This document shows positions 1-12,570 of a stretch of DNA of 64,000 bases, in pieces. The notes beneath the pieces were generated by a model. The model ran no database searches and was not told the DNA's origin. It was given only the letters and a program-made list of their open reading frames with translations. Source of the DNA: Tumebacillus avium. GTDB lineage: Bacteria; Bacillota; Bacilli; Tumebacillales; Tumebacillaceae. The stretch covers positions 3,526,001 to 3,590,000 of the forward strand of contig NZ_CP021434.1 in the NCBI RefSeq assembly GCF_002162355.1, in the 5' to 3' direction. Every line of letters starts with the position of its first letter. The first letter of the stretch is position 1. The translations under genes and the position numbers were made by a program.

Positions 1-2168
<2,168 letters not shown>

Positions 2169-2185
2169 TCGAACAGCAACACGCC

Positions 2186-2216
2186 AAGGAACAGAGCCCC
2201 GCTCTGTTCCTTTTTT
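2186..2216 (+). terminator. Intrinsic terminator after pnp
   Basis: Perfect 10-bp stem (2188-2197 with 2201-2210), CCC loop, then six T. Confidence 0.9.
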
Positions 2217-2277
2217 CATTTGGTCTAGTCCTTTTCCAGTTTGCATAGACTGCCAATGAGGTTAGGAGGACAACCAG

Positions 2278-3009
2278 ATGAAAAAAATAATGTACAGAAA
2301 CAAATTTCATTCCGGCAAACTGGTCGCCGCCTGTGCCGTTTGCCTGTTGATGTTTTCCGGAATCACCGATACGCTGGCCATCAACACCTATGTTCGCGAT
2401 CTGAAGGGACTGGCCATCCCCGTGCAGACCTACCGCGTCGAGCACCCGATCGTGGCGCTGACGTTTGATGTGTCCCAAGACAGCGACCAAGTTGCGCAAA
2501 TTTTGGTTAAGCTGCGTGCAGAACGTGCGCGCGCGACCTTTTTCCTGACCGGCGAATGGGTGGAACGCCATCCGCATCTGGCCCGCGCCATCGTCAAAGA
2601 AGGACACGAGGTCGGGCGGAGTCTGTACACCAACCGCAAAGCGTCCGACCTGTCCACCGAGCAATTGCGCCAGGAACTGAAACGGACGGACGACGCATGG
2701 AGCGCAGCGAACCTGCCGGATGTCGATCTGTTTCGCGTGCCCTTTGGCGAAACGAACGGACAAGTTGCCAAAGAGATTCGTGCCCGCCATGAAAACCTGA
2801 TCTCCTGGTCGGTCTCCGCCGTTCCGGAGGCCGAGGAAACGGCTGCCGCAGTCTGGAGCGGGCTGCCTGCGGGATTGTCCGCAGGGGACATCGTGCGCCT
2901 GCGCGCCGACAAACTCACAGCAGAAGGCATCAGCGCCGTGCTGCAGGGGATTCGCAGGGCTGGATTTGACGTCAAAACAATCTCTTCACTGCAAGAGGAG
3001 GTAGAGTGA
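2278..3009 (+). CDS. NodB-fold protein, probably a catalytically dead polysaccharide deacetylase paralogue
   Basis: 243 aa with a good SD (AGGAGG) before the ATG. An N-terminal hydrophobic stretch (about residues 14-34) looks like a signal anchor. The NodB fold is recognisable from LTFDV (61-65), RATFFLTG and FRVPFGE (152-158). However, the catalytic TFDD is TFDV and the metal-binding H-[ST]-x-x-x-H motif is replaced (GHEVGRSLYTN, 109-119), so deacetylation is unlikely. The next gene, a YlxY-type deacetylase, starts inside its stop codon, so the two are translationally coupled paralogues. A weak sigma-E-like -10 (CATAGACT, 2244-2251) lies upstream. A structural or binding role during sporulation is an inference. 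Confidence 0.75.
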   Translation: MKKIMYRNKFHSGKLVAACAVCLLMFSGITDTLAINTYVRDLKGLAIPVQTYRVEHPIVALTFDVSQDSDQVAQILVKLRAERARATFFLTGEWVERHPHLARAIVKEGHEVGRSLYTNRKASDLSTEQLRQELKRTDDAWSAANLPDVDLFRVPFGETNGQVAKEIRARHENLISWSVSAVPEAEETAAAVWSGLPAGLSAGDIVRLRADKLTAEGISAVLQGIRRAGFDVKTISSLQEEVE

Positions 3010-3989
3010 CTGTGAAACGACCATTTTTGATTGTGACGCTGACCAAACGCCGTCTCTTGCTTATGGTGGCGGCGTTTTTGTTTTTGGCAGCCGGACTGGC
3101 CATGAGCGGCGAGGAGCAGAAGCAGGTCGCTGTCGTCAACGTGATGGCCGGCATCAGCGACGATGCGCTCAAACAACGGGTCGAACTGCTCGCCAAAGAA
3201 TATGACCAGAAGCCGATCGACGCCAAAAACGACCCGGTTTGGCGTGCGATACCGGGGCTGAACGGGCTGAAAGTCGACATTGAGGCCACGATTCAGAAAA
3301 CCAAAGCGGCCGGCGGTGACCGCATCCAAGTCGTGGCGGAACAAATTCCGCCGAAGGTACACTTGAAAGACCTTGGCGCTTTACCGATCTACAAAGCAAA
3401 TTCGCAAAAAAAGCAAATTGCACTTATGATCAACGTCGCTTGGGGGACAGAATATATACCAGAGATGCTTGCCACCTTGGAAAAGCACCACGTAAAAGCG
3501 ACCTTTTTCCTCGATGGCAGTTGGACCAAAAAAAATCCGGAAGTCGCGAAACAGATCTCTGCGGCCGGGCATGAGCTGGGCAACCACGCTTACTCGCACC
3601 CCGACATGTCACGCATGGGCGTCTCCGATCAACTGCGCCAGATCACCCGCACCAACGCCGTGATCGAAGAGGCGACCGGCATCAAGCCCACACTGTTTGC
3701 GCCGCCGTCCGGAGCGTACGCCGACTCCACAGTCGCAACCGCCTACAAGCAGGGCATGTACACGATCCTCTGGTCACTCGATACGGTCGACTGGAAAAAG
3801 CCGCCCGCTTCCACGATTGTAAATCGAGTCCTGTCCCGAGCGGAAAACGGTTCGATGGTGCTGATGCATCCGACCGAACCAACTCGCGATGCGCTGCGTA
3901 CGATAGTACCAAGTCTTCTCAAAAAGGGCTATGGCCTGGTTACCGTTTCTGAACTGCTGGACGAAACGCGTCCGGTGCCATCCTCTTAA
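3006..3989 (+). CDS. ylxY: YlxY-type sporulation polysaccharide deacetylase family protein
   Basis: 327 aa. GTG start overlaps the previous stop by 4 nt; GTG at 3012 is an alternative with similar SD spacing. One N-terminal TM segment (about 15-35) anchors it, followed by a linker domain and a C-terminal NodB domain. INVAWG (142-147) replaces the usual TFDDG, as in the YlxY group, while the metal-binding HAYSHPD (194-200) is intact. In B. subtilis ylxY lies directly after pnpA and belongs to a sporulation-associated subfamily. The missing catalytic Asp makes its activity uncertain. Confidence 0.88.
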   Translation: MTVKRPFLIVTLTKRRLLLMVAAFLFLAAGLAMSGEEQKQVAVVNVMAGISDDALKQRVELLAKEYDQKPIDAKNDPVWRAIPGLNGLKVDIEATIQKTKAAGGDRIQVVAEQIPPKVHLKDLGALPIYKANSQKKQIALMINVAWGTEYIPEMLATLEKHHVKATFFLDGSWTKKNPEVAKQISAAGHELGNHAYSHPDMSRMGVSDQLRQITRTNAVIEEATGIKPTLFAPPSGAYADSTVATAYKQGMYTILWSLDTVDWKKPPASTIVNRVLSRAENGSMVLMHPTEPTRDALRTIVPSLLKKGYGLVTVSELLDETRPVPSS

Positions 3990-3992
3990 ATT

Positions 3993-4022
3993 GGTTCGAT
4001 GTGGCATCGAACCCGGTTTTTT
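3993..4022 (+). terminator. Intrinsic terminator after ylxY
   Basis: 9-bp perfect stem (3993-4001 with 4005-4013), 3-nt loop, T run at 4017-4022. Confidence 0.85.
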
Positions 4023-4030
4023 GCTATAGT
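4022..4030 (+). promoter_or_regulatory. Extended -10 promoter candidate for mlpA
   Basis: TGCTATAGT is a TGn-extended -10 box directly after the ylxY terminator and about 57 nt before mlpA. No good -35 is visible, as is usual for extended -10 promoters. Confidence 0.4.
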
Positions 4031-4086
4031 AAACCTGATTCAGTCACATAGAAGAAGAGTCTCTCGTTGACAAGAGGAGGATGTTC

Positions 4087-5331
4087 TTGATTTATCGTGA
4101 AGTGCTCCAAAACGGGATACGAGTGGTCATCGAAGAAATTCCATCGGTGCGCTCCGTATCGCTGGGGATTTGGGTCGGGGCAGGTTCCCGCGACGAAAGT
4201 CCGCAGAATAACGGCGTTACCCATTTTATTGAACACATGATGTTTAAGGGAACGGATAAGTTGAATGCGCGCCAGATCGCCGAACTGTTCGACGGCATCG
4301 GCGGCCAGGTCAACGCGTTCACCTCCAAGGAATACACATGCTACTATGCGAAAGTGCTGGACGAACATTTTGGGCTGGCGCTGGAAACGCTTGGCGATAT
4401 GGTGCTCAACTCCAAATTTGCGGAGGAGGAGCTGGCCAAAGAGCGCCGCGTGGTCGTCGAAGAGATCAAGATGTACGAAGACGCGCCGGATGATCTGGTG
4501 CACGACATGATCGCCGAAGTGGTGTTCCAAAAGCATCCGCTCGGCTATAACATCCTCGGCACGGAAGCCAACCTCAACGCGTTTACGCCAAACGATCTCT
4601 TCTCTTATATGGAAGAGAAATACACGACCGACAATGTGGTCATCGCCATTGCCGGCAACGTCAAGCGCGACCACGCGGTGGCTTTGGCGAGCCAACTGTT
4701 TGGCCACCTGCAGCCGTCCCGCATTTCGCGCCAGGATGAGCGGGCGGCGTTCCATGCGGGCAAAGCGATCCGCACTAAGCAGACCGAGCAGGCGCACATC
4801 GTGCTGGCGGCGCCTGGCATCGCGTATGATGACCCGATGATCTACCCGGTGATTCTGTTCAACAACGTGCTGGGCGGGTCGTCCTCGTCGCGTCTGTTCC
4901 AGGAAATTCGGGAAGAGCGCGGCTTGGCCTATTCGATCTACAGCTACCATACCGCCTATAAAGACATCGGCATGTTTGGGCTGTATGTCGGCACCGCTCC
5001 GGAACGGGCGCAGCACGTGCTGGACCTTTGTGAAGAGGTGCTTGGCGGCATCGCGCAAAAAGGCATCACCGAGAGTGAGTTGAACAAAGCGAAAGAGCAG
5101 GTCAAAGGCTCGCTGATGCTCTCCTTGGAAAGCACGTCTTCGCGCATGTCGAGACTTGGCAAAAACGAACTGCTGGGCCGTCACATCTCGCTTGACGAGA
5201 TGGTCGACAAAGTCAAAAACGTGTCGCTTGAAGATGTAAAAACAGCGGCGGGCGCCATTCTTGGCGGCAAATTCGCAATGTCGGCAGTTGGTCCTCTCGA
5301 CGATCTGCGGGCGCCGGGTGAAACGAAATAA
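4087..5331 (+). CDS. mlpA: M16 family zinc peptidase (MlpA/YmxG)
   Basis: Processing-type metallopeptidase of the insulinase family. The inverted zinc motif HFIEH is near residues 46-50, with the downstream Glu in the EERRVVVEEIKM-type region, and the inactive C-terminal M16 half follows. The SD (AGGAGG, 4075-4080) touches an in-frame ATG at 4081, which is too close; TTG at 4087 has a 6-nt spacer and gives an N-terminus (MIYREVLQNGIRVV) like MlpA. That start gives 414 aa. It sits between ylxY and ymxH as in B. subtilis. Confidence 0.92.
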   Translation: MIYREVLQNGIRVVIEEIPSVRSVSLGIWVGAGSRDESPQNNGVTHFIEHMMFKGTDKLNARQIAELFDGIGGQVNAFTSKEYTCYYAKVLDEHFGLALETLGDMVLNSKFAEEELAKERRVVVEEIKMYEDAPDDLVHDMIAEVVFQKHPLGYNILGTEANLNAFTPNDLFSYMEEKYTTDNVVIAIAGNVKRDHAVALASQLFGHLQPSRISRQDERAAFHAGKAIRTKQTEQAHIVLAAPGIAYDDPMIYPVILFNNVLGGSSSSRLFQEIREERGLAYSIYSYHTAYKDIGMFGLYVGTAPERAQHVLDLCEEVLGGIAQKGITESELNKAKEQVKGSLMLSLESTSSRMSRLGKNELLGRHISLDEMVDKVKNVSLEDVKTAAGAILGGKFAMSAVGPLDDLRAPGETK

Positions 5332-5345
5332 CAGGATTGACGAAA

Positions 5346-5371
5346 GGCACCTGAGCCCTCAGGTGCTTTTT
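5346..5371 (+). terminator. Intrinsic terminator after mlpA
   Basis: 8-bp stem (5347-5354 with 5359-5366), followed by five T. Confidence 0.8.
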
Positions 5372-5420
5372 CTATTTTCCCGCGCATAAGAGGTAACAAA
5401 GACAGGAGGGATTTTTACAG

Positions 5421-5690
5421 ATGAGACTGAGTGAACTGGCGGGCAAAGAATTGATCGACGTGCGATCCGGCACCCGGATTGGGATGCTGGGCGGCGCCGA
5501 TTTGTTTATTGATGAAGAGAGCGGGAAAATTCATTCGATCGTGATCACCCAAGGCGGCTTTTTCAATAAGAAAAAAGACCAGGCGGTCATTCCATGGGCG
5601 GCGATTCACAAAGTTGGCCCCGACATGATTCTGCTCGATTCGTCCCAGGAGGCGCGCTACGCCGGAGCGGTGTTTGGAACCACAGACTAG
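5421..5690 (+). CDS. ymxH: YlmC/YmxH family PRC-barrel sporulation protein
   Basis: 89 aa, SD GGAGGG before the ATG. It is a single PRC-barrel-like domain (MRLSELAGKELIDV..., VIPWAAI), the size and sequence of the YlmC/YmxH family common in spore formers, and it sits between mlpA and dipicolinate synthase as in B. subtilis. The molecular function of the family is not known. Confidence 0.9.
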   Translation: MRLSELAGKELIDVRSGTRIGMLGGADLFIDEESGKIHSIVITQGGFFNKKKDQAVIPWAAIHKVGPDMILLDSSQEARYAGAVFGTTD

Positions 5691-5706
5691 CCCAGCGCAT
5701 AGGATA
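5679..5706 (+). promoter_or_regulatory. Sigma-K-type promoter candidate for dpaAB
   Basis: AC at 5679-5680, a 17-bp spacer, then CATAGGATA (5698-5706), matching the mother-cell sigma-K pattern AC-N17-CATAnnnTA. spoVF is sigma-K-controlled in B. subtilis. The box straddles the region just after the ymxH stop, leaving a leader of about 125 nt. Confidence 0.45.
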
Positions 5707-5837
5707 TCTCACCTGCAGCGACCCGCGGCACTGGAGATTCCCCGTTTTCTGTGCAGCAAGGTCTCAGGAAGAATTGTCTGTTTGCCTTGAATTTTCTTCT
5801 GTTTCGCGTAAAATGTTGTGAAAGGGGTAACCGGAGC

Positions 5838-6716
5838 ATGCTGACAGGGATCAAAATGGCGTTCGTCGGCGGCGACGCTCGCATGATTGAAGTGATCAAG
5901 TATGCGATCGAACTCGATGCGAGCATCGTTTTGATCGGCTTCGACCAACTTGAGACCCCCCTCGCAGATACGGTAAAGGCGGAACTTGCACCTGACGTGT
6001 TCAGCGACGTAGACGCAATCGTGCTTCCTGTGACCGGGATGGATGATGCAGGCCGCGTGGAATCGCGATATTCCACGGAAGAGCTGGTGCTGACGGAAGA
6101 GCACTTTTCCGCAGTCCGGCCAGAGGCGCTCATCTTCACCGGGATCGCAAGGAAGAGACTGTCGGAGGTGTGTCAGACCAAAGGTCTGCGCCTGATCCAA
6201 CTGATGGAGCTCGATGAGGTGGCGATCCGCAACTCAGTGCCTTCTGCCGAAGGGGCGATTGCGATGGCGATGGAGCATACGGATATCACGATCCATGGTT
6301 CACGCTCCGTAGTGCTCGGTTTCGGGCGCTGCGGGATCACCCTAGCCCGGATGCTGAATGGCATCGGGGCGGATGTACGGGTATGCGCAAGGAAAGAACC
6401 TGACCTCGCCCGCATTCAAGAGATGGGGCTTGAGGCGTACCCGATGAATGAAATTTTGAAGGCGGTAGGAGATGCGGAACTGATCTTTAACACGATCCCG
6501 CATCTGGTGTTGTCAGCCGAAGTGCTGACACGGGTGCCGAGATCCTGCGTGATCATCGACATCGCGTCAAAGCCAGGCGGCACCGACTTTCGCTATGCAG
6601 AAAAACGGGGAATAAAAGCAATTCTTGCTCCAGGCCTGCCGGGAATCGTTGCCCCGAAGACCGCAGGGCAGATTTTGGCCAGAACGCTCTGCCGGATCCT
6701 TTGGGAACACGCATAA
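5838..6716 (+). CDS. dpaA: Dipicolinate synthase subunit A
   Basis: 292 aa. With DpaB it converts the dihydrodipicolinate-pathway intermediate to dipicolinic acid in the mother cell, for loading into the spore core. The N-terminal DpaA domain (MLTGIKMAFVGGDARMIE) is followed by a Rossmann fold with the NAD(P)-binding loop VLGFGRCG. ATG 5838 was chosen because an SD-like AAGGGG lies about 10 nt upstream and family members begin here, although the frame is open further upstream. dpaB follows after 16 nt. Confidence 0.95.
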   Translation: MLTGIKMAFVGGDARMIEVIKYAIELDASIVLIGFDQLETPLADTVKAELAPDVFSDVDAIVLPVTGMDDAGRVESRYSTEELVLTEEHFSAVRPEALIFTGIARKRLSEVCQTKGLRLIQLMELDEVAIRNSVPSAEGAIAMAMEHTDITIHGSRSVVLGFGRCGITLARMLNGIGADVRVCARKEPDLARIQEMGLEAYPMNEILKAVGDAELIFNTIPHLVLSAEVLTRVPRSCVIIDIASKPGGTDFRYAEKRGIKAILAPGLPGIVAPKTAGQILARTLCRILWEHA

Positions 6717-6732
6717 CCTGGAGGTATCTGCT

Positions 6733-7335
6733 ATGGAATTGAAAGGGAAAACGATTGGTTTTGGTCTTACCGGTTCACATTGCACGTATGCGGAAGTACA
6801 GCCGGCGATGGAAGCGCTGGTAGAAGCCGGAGCTCGCGTTGTTCCTGTTTTGTCTTATACGGTTCAATCGACTTCGACCCGTTTTGCCGAAGCGGACGAA
6901 TGGGTGGCGACGATTGAAAAGATCACCGGCGAAAAAGCGATCAGGTCGATCCCGGAGGCCGAGCCGCTGGGCCCTTCGAAGCTGCTCGACTGCATGCTGA
7001 TCGCGCCGTGCACAGGCAACTCGCTGGCCAAACTGGCCAATGCGATGAACGAATCGCCGGTGCTGATGGCAGCCAAATCTACGCTGCGCAACGACCGCCC
7101 ACTCGTCGTGTCGATCTCGACCAATGACGGGCTGGGCCTCAATGCGACCAACATCGGGCGGCTGCTCGCGACAAAGAACATTTTCTTTGTTCCGTTTGGG
7201 CAAGATGACCCGTGGAAGAAAATCAATTCGCTGGTCGCGCGCAACGAGCTGATCCTCCCGACCATCGAGCAGGCGCTTGAAAAGAAGCAAATCCAGCCGA
7301 TGATCGTGGAGAAATGGCGCGACCTGCAAAAATAA
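6733..7335 (+). CDS. dpaB: Dipicolinate synthase subunit B (flavoprotein family)
   Basis: 200 aa, a flavoprotein/phosphopantothenoylcysteine decarboxylase-like fold (GFGLTGSHCTY near the N-terminus, IAPCTGNSLAKLA in the middle). Partner of DpaA. SD GGAG precedes the ATG. Typical length for SpoVFB. Co-transcribed with the lysine/diaminopimelate genes that supply the substrate. Confidence 0.95.
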   Translation: MELKGKTIGFGLTGSHCTYAEVQPAMEALVEAGARVVPVLSYTVQSTSTRFAEADEWVATIEKITGEKAIRSIPEAEPLGPSKLLDCMLIAPCTGNSLAKLANAMNESPVLMAAKSTLRNDRPLVVSISTNDGLGLNATNIGRLLATKNIFFVPFGQDDPWKKINSLVARNELILPTIEQALEKKQIQPMIVEKWRDLQK

Positions 7336-7372
7336 ACGGTAAGCTTACTTGACGAGGAGTTGGACGATCGAA

Positions 7373-8410
<1,038 letters not shown>

Positions 8411-8425
8411 TAAGAAGGGGACTGC

Positions 8426-9643
8426 ATGCGAATACTCGTTCAAAAATTCGGTGGCACCTCGGTCGCCACGCGAGAGATCAGGGAACAGGCGATCGAACAC
8501 ATAATGGAAGCGAAGTCACTCGGGTACAGCGTCGTTGTTGTCGTCTCAGCGATGGGGCGCAAAGGCGATCCGTACGCGACCGACTCGCTGCTCTCCCTGA
8601 TCGACGAGCAAGACAGAACCTCCCGCCGCGAAGTGGACTTGTTGATGTCCTGCGGCGAACTGATCTCGGGCGTCGTCTTTGCCGCGCAGCTGCGCGCGCA
8701 CGGCGTCGAGACGACCGTGTTAAACGGCGGTCAGGCGGGGATCACGACCAATGACGATTTTTCCCGCGCGCAGATCATGACGATCAATCCGAAGCGGATT
8801 CTGCAGGAGCTGGAGCATGACCGCGTGGTGATCGTGACTGGGTTTCAAGGCTGGACGAAAGACTATGAAACGACGACGCTTGGCCGTGGCGGCAGCGACA
8901 CGACGGCGACTGCGCTCGGCGTGGCGCTCGATGCGGAAGTCGTCGACATCTTTACCGATGTCGAAGGCATCATGACGGCCGACCCGCGCATCGTCGATGA
9001 CGCGAGACGCCTGCGCGCTGTCACCTACAGCGAGATCTGCAACCTCGCCTACCAAGGCGCGAAAGTGATCCATCCCCGCGCCGTGGAGATCGCGATGCAA
9101 AAGAACATCCCGATCCGGGTGCGGGCGACCTCGTCGAAGGACGAAGGGACGCTGGTCACCTCGCAGACCGGGACGGACCGCATCGAAGGCGAACTGCGTG
9201 ATCAGCTGGTGACCGGGATCACGCAGACGGCAAACGTCACCCAGATCAAAGTGTTTGCCGAGCCTGGCATGAGCGGGATGCAGTTGAAAGTGTTTCAGGC
9301 GATGGCTGCGAACGGCATATCGGTCGACTTTATCAACGTCAACCCGCGCGGCGTCGCCTACACCGTCTCGGACAATGACACAGACAAAGCGCTTCGCGTG
9401 CTGGAAGACATGGGCTACCGTCCGGAAGTGACGCGCGGCTGCGCGAAAGTGTCGGCGGTCGGCGCGGGCATCGCCGGTGTACCGGGCGTGATGGCGCTGA
9501 TCCTCGATGCGATCACGTCAGAAGGCATCGAGATCCTGCAGTCGGCCGACTCGCATACGACGATCTGGTGCCTCGTGCGCGGGGACGACATGGCGCGGGC
9601 CGTGCGGGCGTTGCATAACAAATTCGAACTGCACGCTCTGTAG
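8426..9643 (+). CDS. dapG: Aspartate kinase (DapG type)
   Basis: 405 aa. First step of the aspartate pathway. The N-terminal kinase domain (VQKFGGTSVA; GRGGSDTTA) is followed by two ACT regulatory domains (about residues 265-400). The position between asd and dapA matches B. subtilis dapG, the diaminopimelate-inhibited isozyme; which effector applies here is inferred. No lysine riboswitch is visible upstream. Confidence 0.95.
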   Translation: MRILVQKFGGTSVATREIREQAIEHIMEAKSLGYSVVVVVSAMGRKGDPYATDSLLSLIDEQDRTSRREVDLLMSCGELISGVVFAAQLRAHGVETTVLNGGQAGITTNDDFSRAQIMTINPKRILQELEHDRVVIVTGFQGWTKDYETTTLGRGGSDTTATALGVALDAEVVDIFTDVEGIMTADPRIVDDARRLRAVTYSEICNLAYQGAKVIHPRAVEIAMQKNIPIRVRATSSKDEGTLVTSQTGTDRIEGELRDQLVTGITQTANVTQIKVFAEPGMSGMQLKVFQAMAANGISVDFINVNPRGVAYTVSDNDTDKALRVLEDMGYRPEVTRGCAKVSAVGAGIAGVPGVMALILDAITSEGIEILQSADSHTTIWCLVRGDDMARAVRALHNKFELHAL

Positions 9644-9690
9644 ACGGAGCACAAGATACAGGACTATATCTCAAGGATGGTGTGTAGACA

Positions 9691-10572
9691 GTGGCAGTTG
9701 ATTTTGGAAGAATTATGACCGCGATGGTCACTCCGTTTGATGACAACCAGGAGATCGATTACGGGCGTTTGGACCGTGTGATCGAGCATCTGATCGCGAC
9801 CGGCACGACAACGCTCGTCGTCTCCGGCACGACTGGCGAATCGCCGACTTTGACCAGCGATGAGAAGATCTCCCTGTTCAAATACGTGGTCGAAAAAGCG
9901 GCTGGCCGCGTCAAGGTGGTCGCAGGAACTTCGAGCAACAGCACGAAAGCATCGGTCAAATTGTCGCAGGAAGCGGAAGCGGCCGGCGTCGACGGCCTGC
10001 TGCTCGTGGTGCCGTACTACAACAAGCCGACGCAAGAAGGCATGTATCAGCACTTCAAAGCGATCGCCGAAGCGGTGCAGATTCCGTGCATCCTGTACAA
10101 CGTTCCGGGCCGCTCCAGCGTCAACATGACGTCGGAGACCACGCTGCGCCTCGCTGAGATCGGCAACGTCGCAGCGACCAAGGAAGCGAGCGGCGACTTC
10201 AATCAGATCTCCGAGATCATCGCGGCCGCGCCGGCCGGCTTCAAAGTGTACAGCGGTGACGACAACCTGACCTTGCCGCTGCTGGCGATTGGCGCGTACG
10301 GAGTTGTCTCCGTGGCGTCCCATGTCGTCGGCAATGAGATGACCGAGATGATCACCCAGTTCGTGGAAGGCAACGTGGCGGAAGCGGCACAGATTCACGC
10401 CAAGCTCATGCCGGTCTTCCAAGGCCTGTTCCTCACCACCAGCCCGACCCTCGTCAAAGCCGCGCTGAACTTGAGCGGCATCGCAGTCGGCGGCGTGCGC
10501 CTGCCGCTGGTGGACGCAGCGCCGGAGCTGGTCGAAGAGATTGGCACCCGTTTGAAAAAAATCAAGGACTGA
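9691..10572 (+). CDS. dapA: 4-hydroxy-tetrahydrodipicolinate synthase
   Basis: 293 aa, GTG start. Condenses pyruvate with aspartate semialdehyde. The TIM-barrel aldolase signatures are present: GTTGESPTL, the Tyr in YYNKPTQEG, and the Schiff-base Lys in ATKEASGD. Supplies both diaminopimelate for peptidoglycan and substrate for DpaAB. Followed by a strong terminator closing the dap operon. Confidence 0.96.
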   Translation: MAVDFGRIMTAMVTPFDDNQEIDYGRLDRVIEHLIATGTTTLVVSGTTGESPTLTSDEKISLFKYVVEKAAGRVKVVAGTSSNSTKASVKLSQEAEAAGVDGLLLVVPYYNKPTQEGMYQHFKAIAEAVQIPCILYNVPGRSSVNMTSETTLRLAEIGNVAATKEASGDFNQISEIIAAAPAGFKVYSGDDNLTLPLLAIGAYGVVSVASHVVGNEMTEMITQFVEGNVAEAAQIHAKLMPVFQGLFLTTSPTLVKAALNLSGIAVGGVRLPLVDAAPELVEEIGTRLKKIKD

Positions 10573-10582
10573 TCCTTGTAAA

Positions 10583-10624
10583 AAAGAGGAGGGGCCCCGC
10601 ATAAAGGGGCACCTCCTCTTTTTG
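10583..10624 (+). terminator. Intrinsic terminator after dapA
   Basis: Long GC-rich hairpin (AGAGGAGG...CCTCCTCT with an inner GCCCC/GGGGC) followed by five T. Confidence 0.9.
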
Positions 10625-10674
10625 TTGGTGTAAGCACAGTTTTTGACGGAAATACTACGCCCAATGGCTCTCTC

Positions 10675-10703
10675 TTGTAACGAAGATATAGTTCATGTAT
10701 AAT
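10675..10703 (+). promoter_or_regulatory. Sigma-A promoter for rnj
   Basis: TTGTAA (10675-10680), 17-bp spacer, TATAAT (10698-10703). Leader of roughly 75 nt to the RNase J start. Confidence 0.75.
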
Positions 10704-10784
10704 ATTTACCAAGTGACTGGTACGGGTTTTTGGTGACACGAACTAGGACAAGCGAATGAAACGGATACTTTTGGAGGTGTAGTT

Positions 10785-12452
10785 TTGAGCAAGAACAACA
10801 ACAAATTGTCGATCATCCCGTTGGGCGGCGTTGGGGAAATCGGCAAGAATATGACGGCGTATGTGTACGGCAACGACATCATCGTAGTCGATGCCGGCCT
10901 GAAGTTCCCGGAGGAGGAAATGCTCGGGATTGACATCGTCATCCCGGATATCACCTACCTGATCGAGAACAAGAACAAGATCCGCGGTATGTTTATTACC
11001 CACGGCCATGAAGACCACATCGGAGGTCTTCCGTACTTCCTGAAGCATATCAACGTGCCGGTATACGGGACACGTTTGACGCTCGGGCTGATCGAAGGCA
11101 AACTGCGTGAACACAATCTTCTTGAGGTCACCAAGCTGATCACCGTCACCAACCAGAACAATATCAAGGCGGGTGCCTTCACGGTAACTCCTTTCTACAA
11201 CAACCACTCCATTCCGGACACCGTCGGTTTTGCGATCGACACTCCGGAAGGCGTCGTGATCCACACCGGCGACTTCAAATTCGACTTCACGCCGGTCGAC
11301 AACCGCAAAGCGGACTTCCACATGCTGGCTGAGTGGGGCGCAAAGGGCGTATTGGCGCTGCTTTCCGACTCCACCAACGCCGAGCGTCCGGGCTACACGA
11401 TGTCGGAGCGCGTCGTTGGCGTGACCATCGACGATACGTTCCGCCAGTCGAACGGCCGCATCATTTTGGCGACGTTCGCGTCCAACCTGCACCGGATTCA
11501 GCAGGTGTTCACCGCAGCGGAGCGCTTCGGCCGCAAGGTTGCTGTCGTAGGCCGCAGCATGGTGAACAACATCAACATCGCCATGGATCTTGGCTATCTG
11601 CAAGTGGCAAAAGGCACTTTGATCGACCCGGACGAAGTGAACAAGCTTCCGGCCGACCGCATCGTCGTGCTGTCCACCGGTTCCCAAGGCGAAGCGATGT
11701 CAGCGCTTACCCGCATGGCGCGCGCTACGCACCGCAAAGTCGAGATCATGCCGGGCGACACCGTCATCATCGCTTCGTCGCCGATCCCGGGCAACGAGAA
11801 GTTTATCTCCCGCACGATCGACCAACTGTTCCGCATCGGCGCGAACGTTATCTACCAGCAAGTGTCCGGCGTGCACGTATCCGGTCACGGTTCGCAGGAA
11901 GAACTGAAGCTGATGCTCAACTTGGTACAACCTAAGTACTTCATCCCGGTACACGGTGAGTTCCGGATGCTGAAAAAACACGTGGAACTGGCTGTCGCGA
12001 CCGGCGTTGAAGAGGACAACTGCTTTATCGTCGATGTCGGCGATCAGGTGGAATTCCAGAACGGCCGCGCCCGCGTCGGTTCGAAAGTCCCGTCCGGCAC
12101 CGTTCTCATCGACGGTCTTGGCGTCGGCGACGTCGGCAACATCGTCCTGCGCGATCGCAAGCTGCTCTCGCAAGACGGGATTCTTGTCGTCGTGGTCACC
12201 TTGTCCAAGGCGGAAGGCACGATCCTCTCCGGTCCGGACATCATCTCCCGCGGCTTCGTCTATGTGCGCGAGTCGGAACAGCTGCTCGACGAGGCAAACC
12301 GCATCGTCACAGCGACCCTGCAGCGCATGGTGGCAGAAAACGTCAACGAGTGGTCTTCGCTGAAGACGGGCGTGCGCGACGCGCTGTCCCGCTTCCTGTA
12401 CGAGCAGACCCGCCGCCGTCCGATGATCCTGCCGATCATCATGGAAGTTTAA
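10785..12452 (+). CDS. rnj: Ribonuclease J
   Basis: 555 aa, TTG start with SD GGAGGTG. Metallo-beta-lactamase/beta-CASP ribonuclease with 5'-3' exo- and endonuclease activity. The catalytic zinc motif HGHEDH is at residues 73-78, and the beta-CASP motif region (SGHGSQEE) and C-terminal domain follow. Position between dapA and tepA corresponds to B. subtilis rnjB (ymfA), but the full metal site suggests an active enzyme. Own promoter and terminator. Confidence 0.95.
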   Translation: MSKNNNKLSIIPLGGVGEIGKNMTAYVYGNDIIVVDAGLKFPEEEMLGIDIVIPDITYLIENKNKIRGMFITHGHEDHIGGLPYFLKHINVPVYGTRLTLGLIEGKLREHNLLEVTKLITVTNQNNIKAGAFTVTPFYNNHSIPDTVGFAIDTPEGVVIHTGDFKFDFTPVDNRKADFHMLAEWGAKGVLALLSDSTNAERPGYTMSERVVGVTIDDTFRQSNGRIILATFASNLHRIQQVFTAAERFGRKVAVVGRSMVNNINIAMDLGYLQVAKGTLIDPDEVNKLPADRIVVLSTGSQGEAMSALTRMARATHRKVEIMPGDTVIIASSPIPGNEKFISRTIDQLFRIGANVIYQQVSGVHVSGHGSQEELKLMLNLVQPKYFIPVHGEFRMLKKHVELAVATGVEEDNCFIVDVGDQVEFQNGRARVGSKVPSGTVLIDGLGVGDVGNIVLRDRKLLSQDGILVVVVTLSKAEGTILSGPDIISRGFVYVRESEQLLDEANRIVTATLQRMVAENVNEWSSLKTGVRDALSRFLYEQTRRRPMILPIIMEV

Positions 12453-12463
12453 TCAAACATTCG

Positions 12464-12496
12464 AGCCTTGGTTTCTTCGGAGACCAAGGCTTTTTT
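12464..12496 (+). terminator. Intrinsic terminator after rnj
   Basis: AGCCTTGGT/ACCAAGGCT stem with a loop of about 10 nt, then T6. Confidence 0.85.
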
Positions 12497-12570
12497 GCGT
12501 TCACAAGAACTGCATGTTTTGGCGAGGATTGTTTCATACTACATCCGAGAACTTAGAGGAGAGTGGTACG

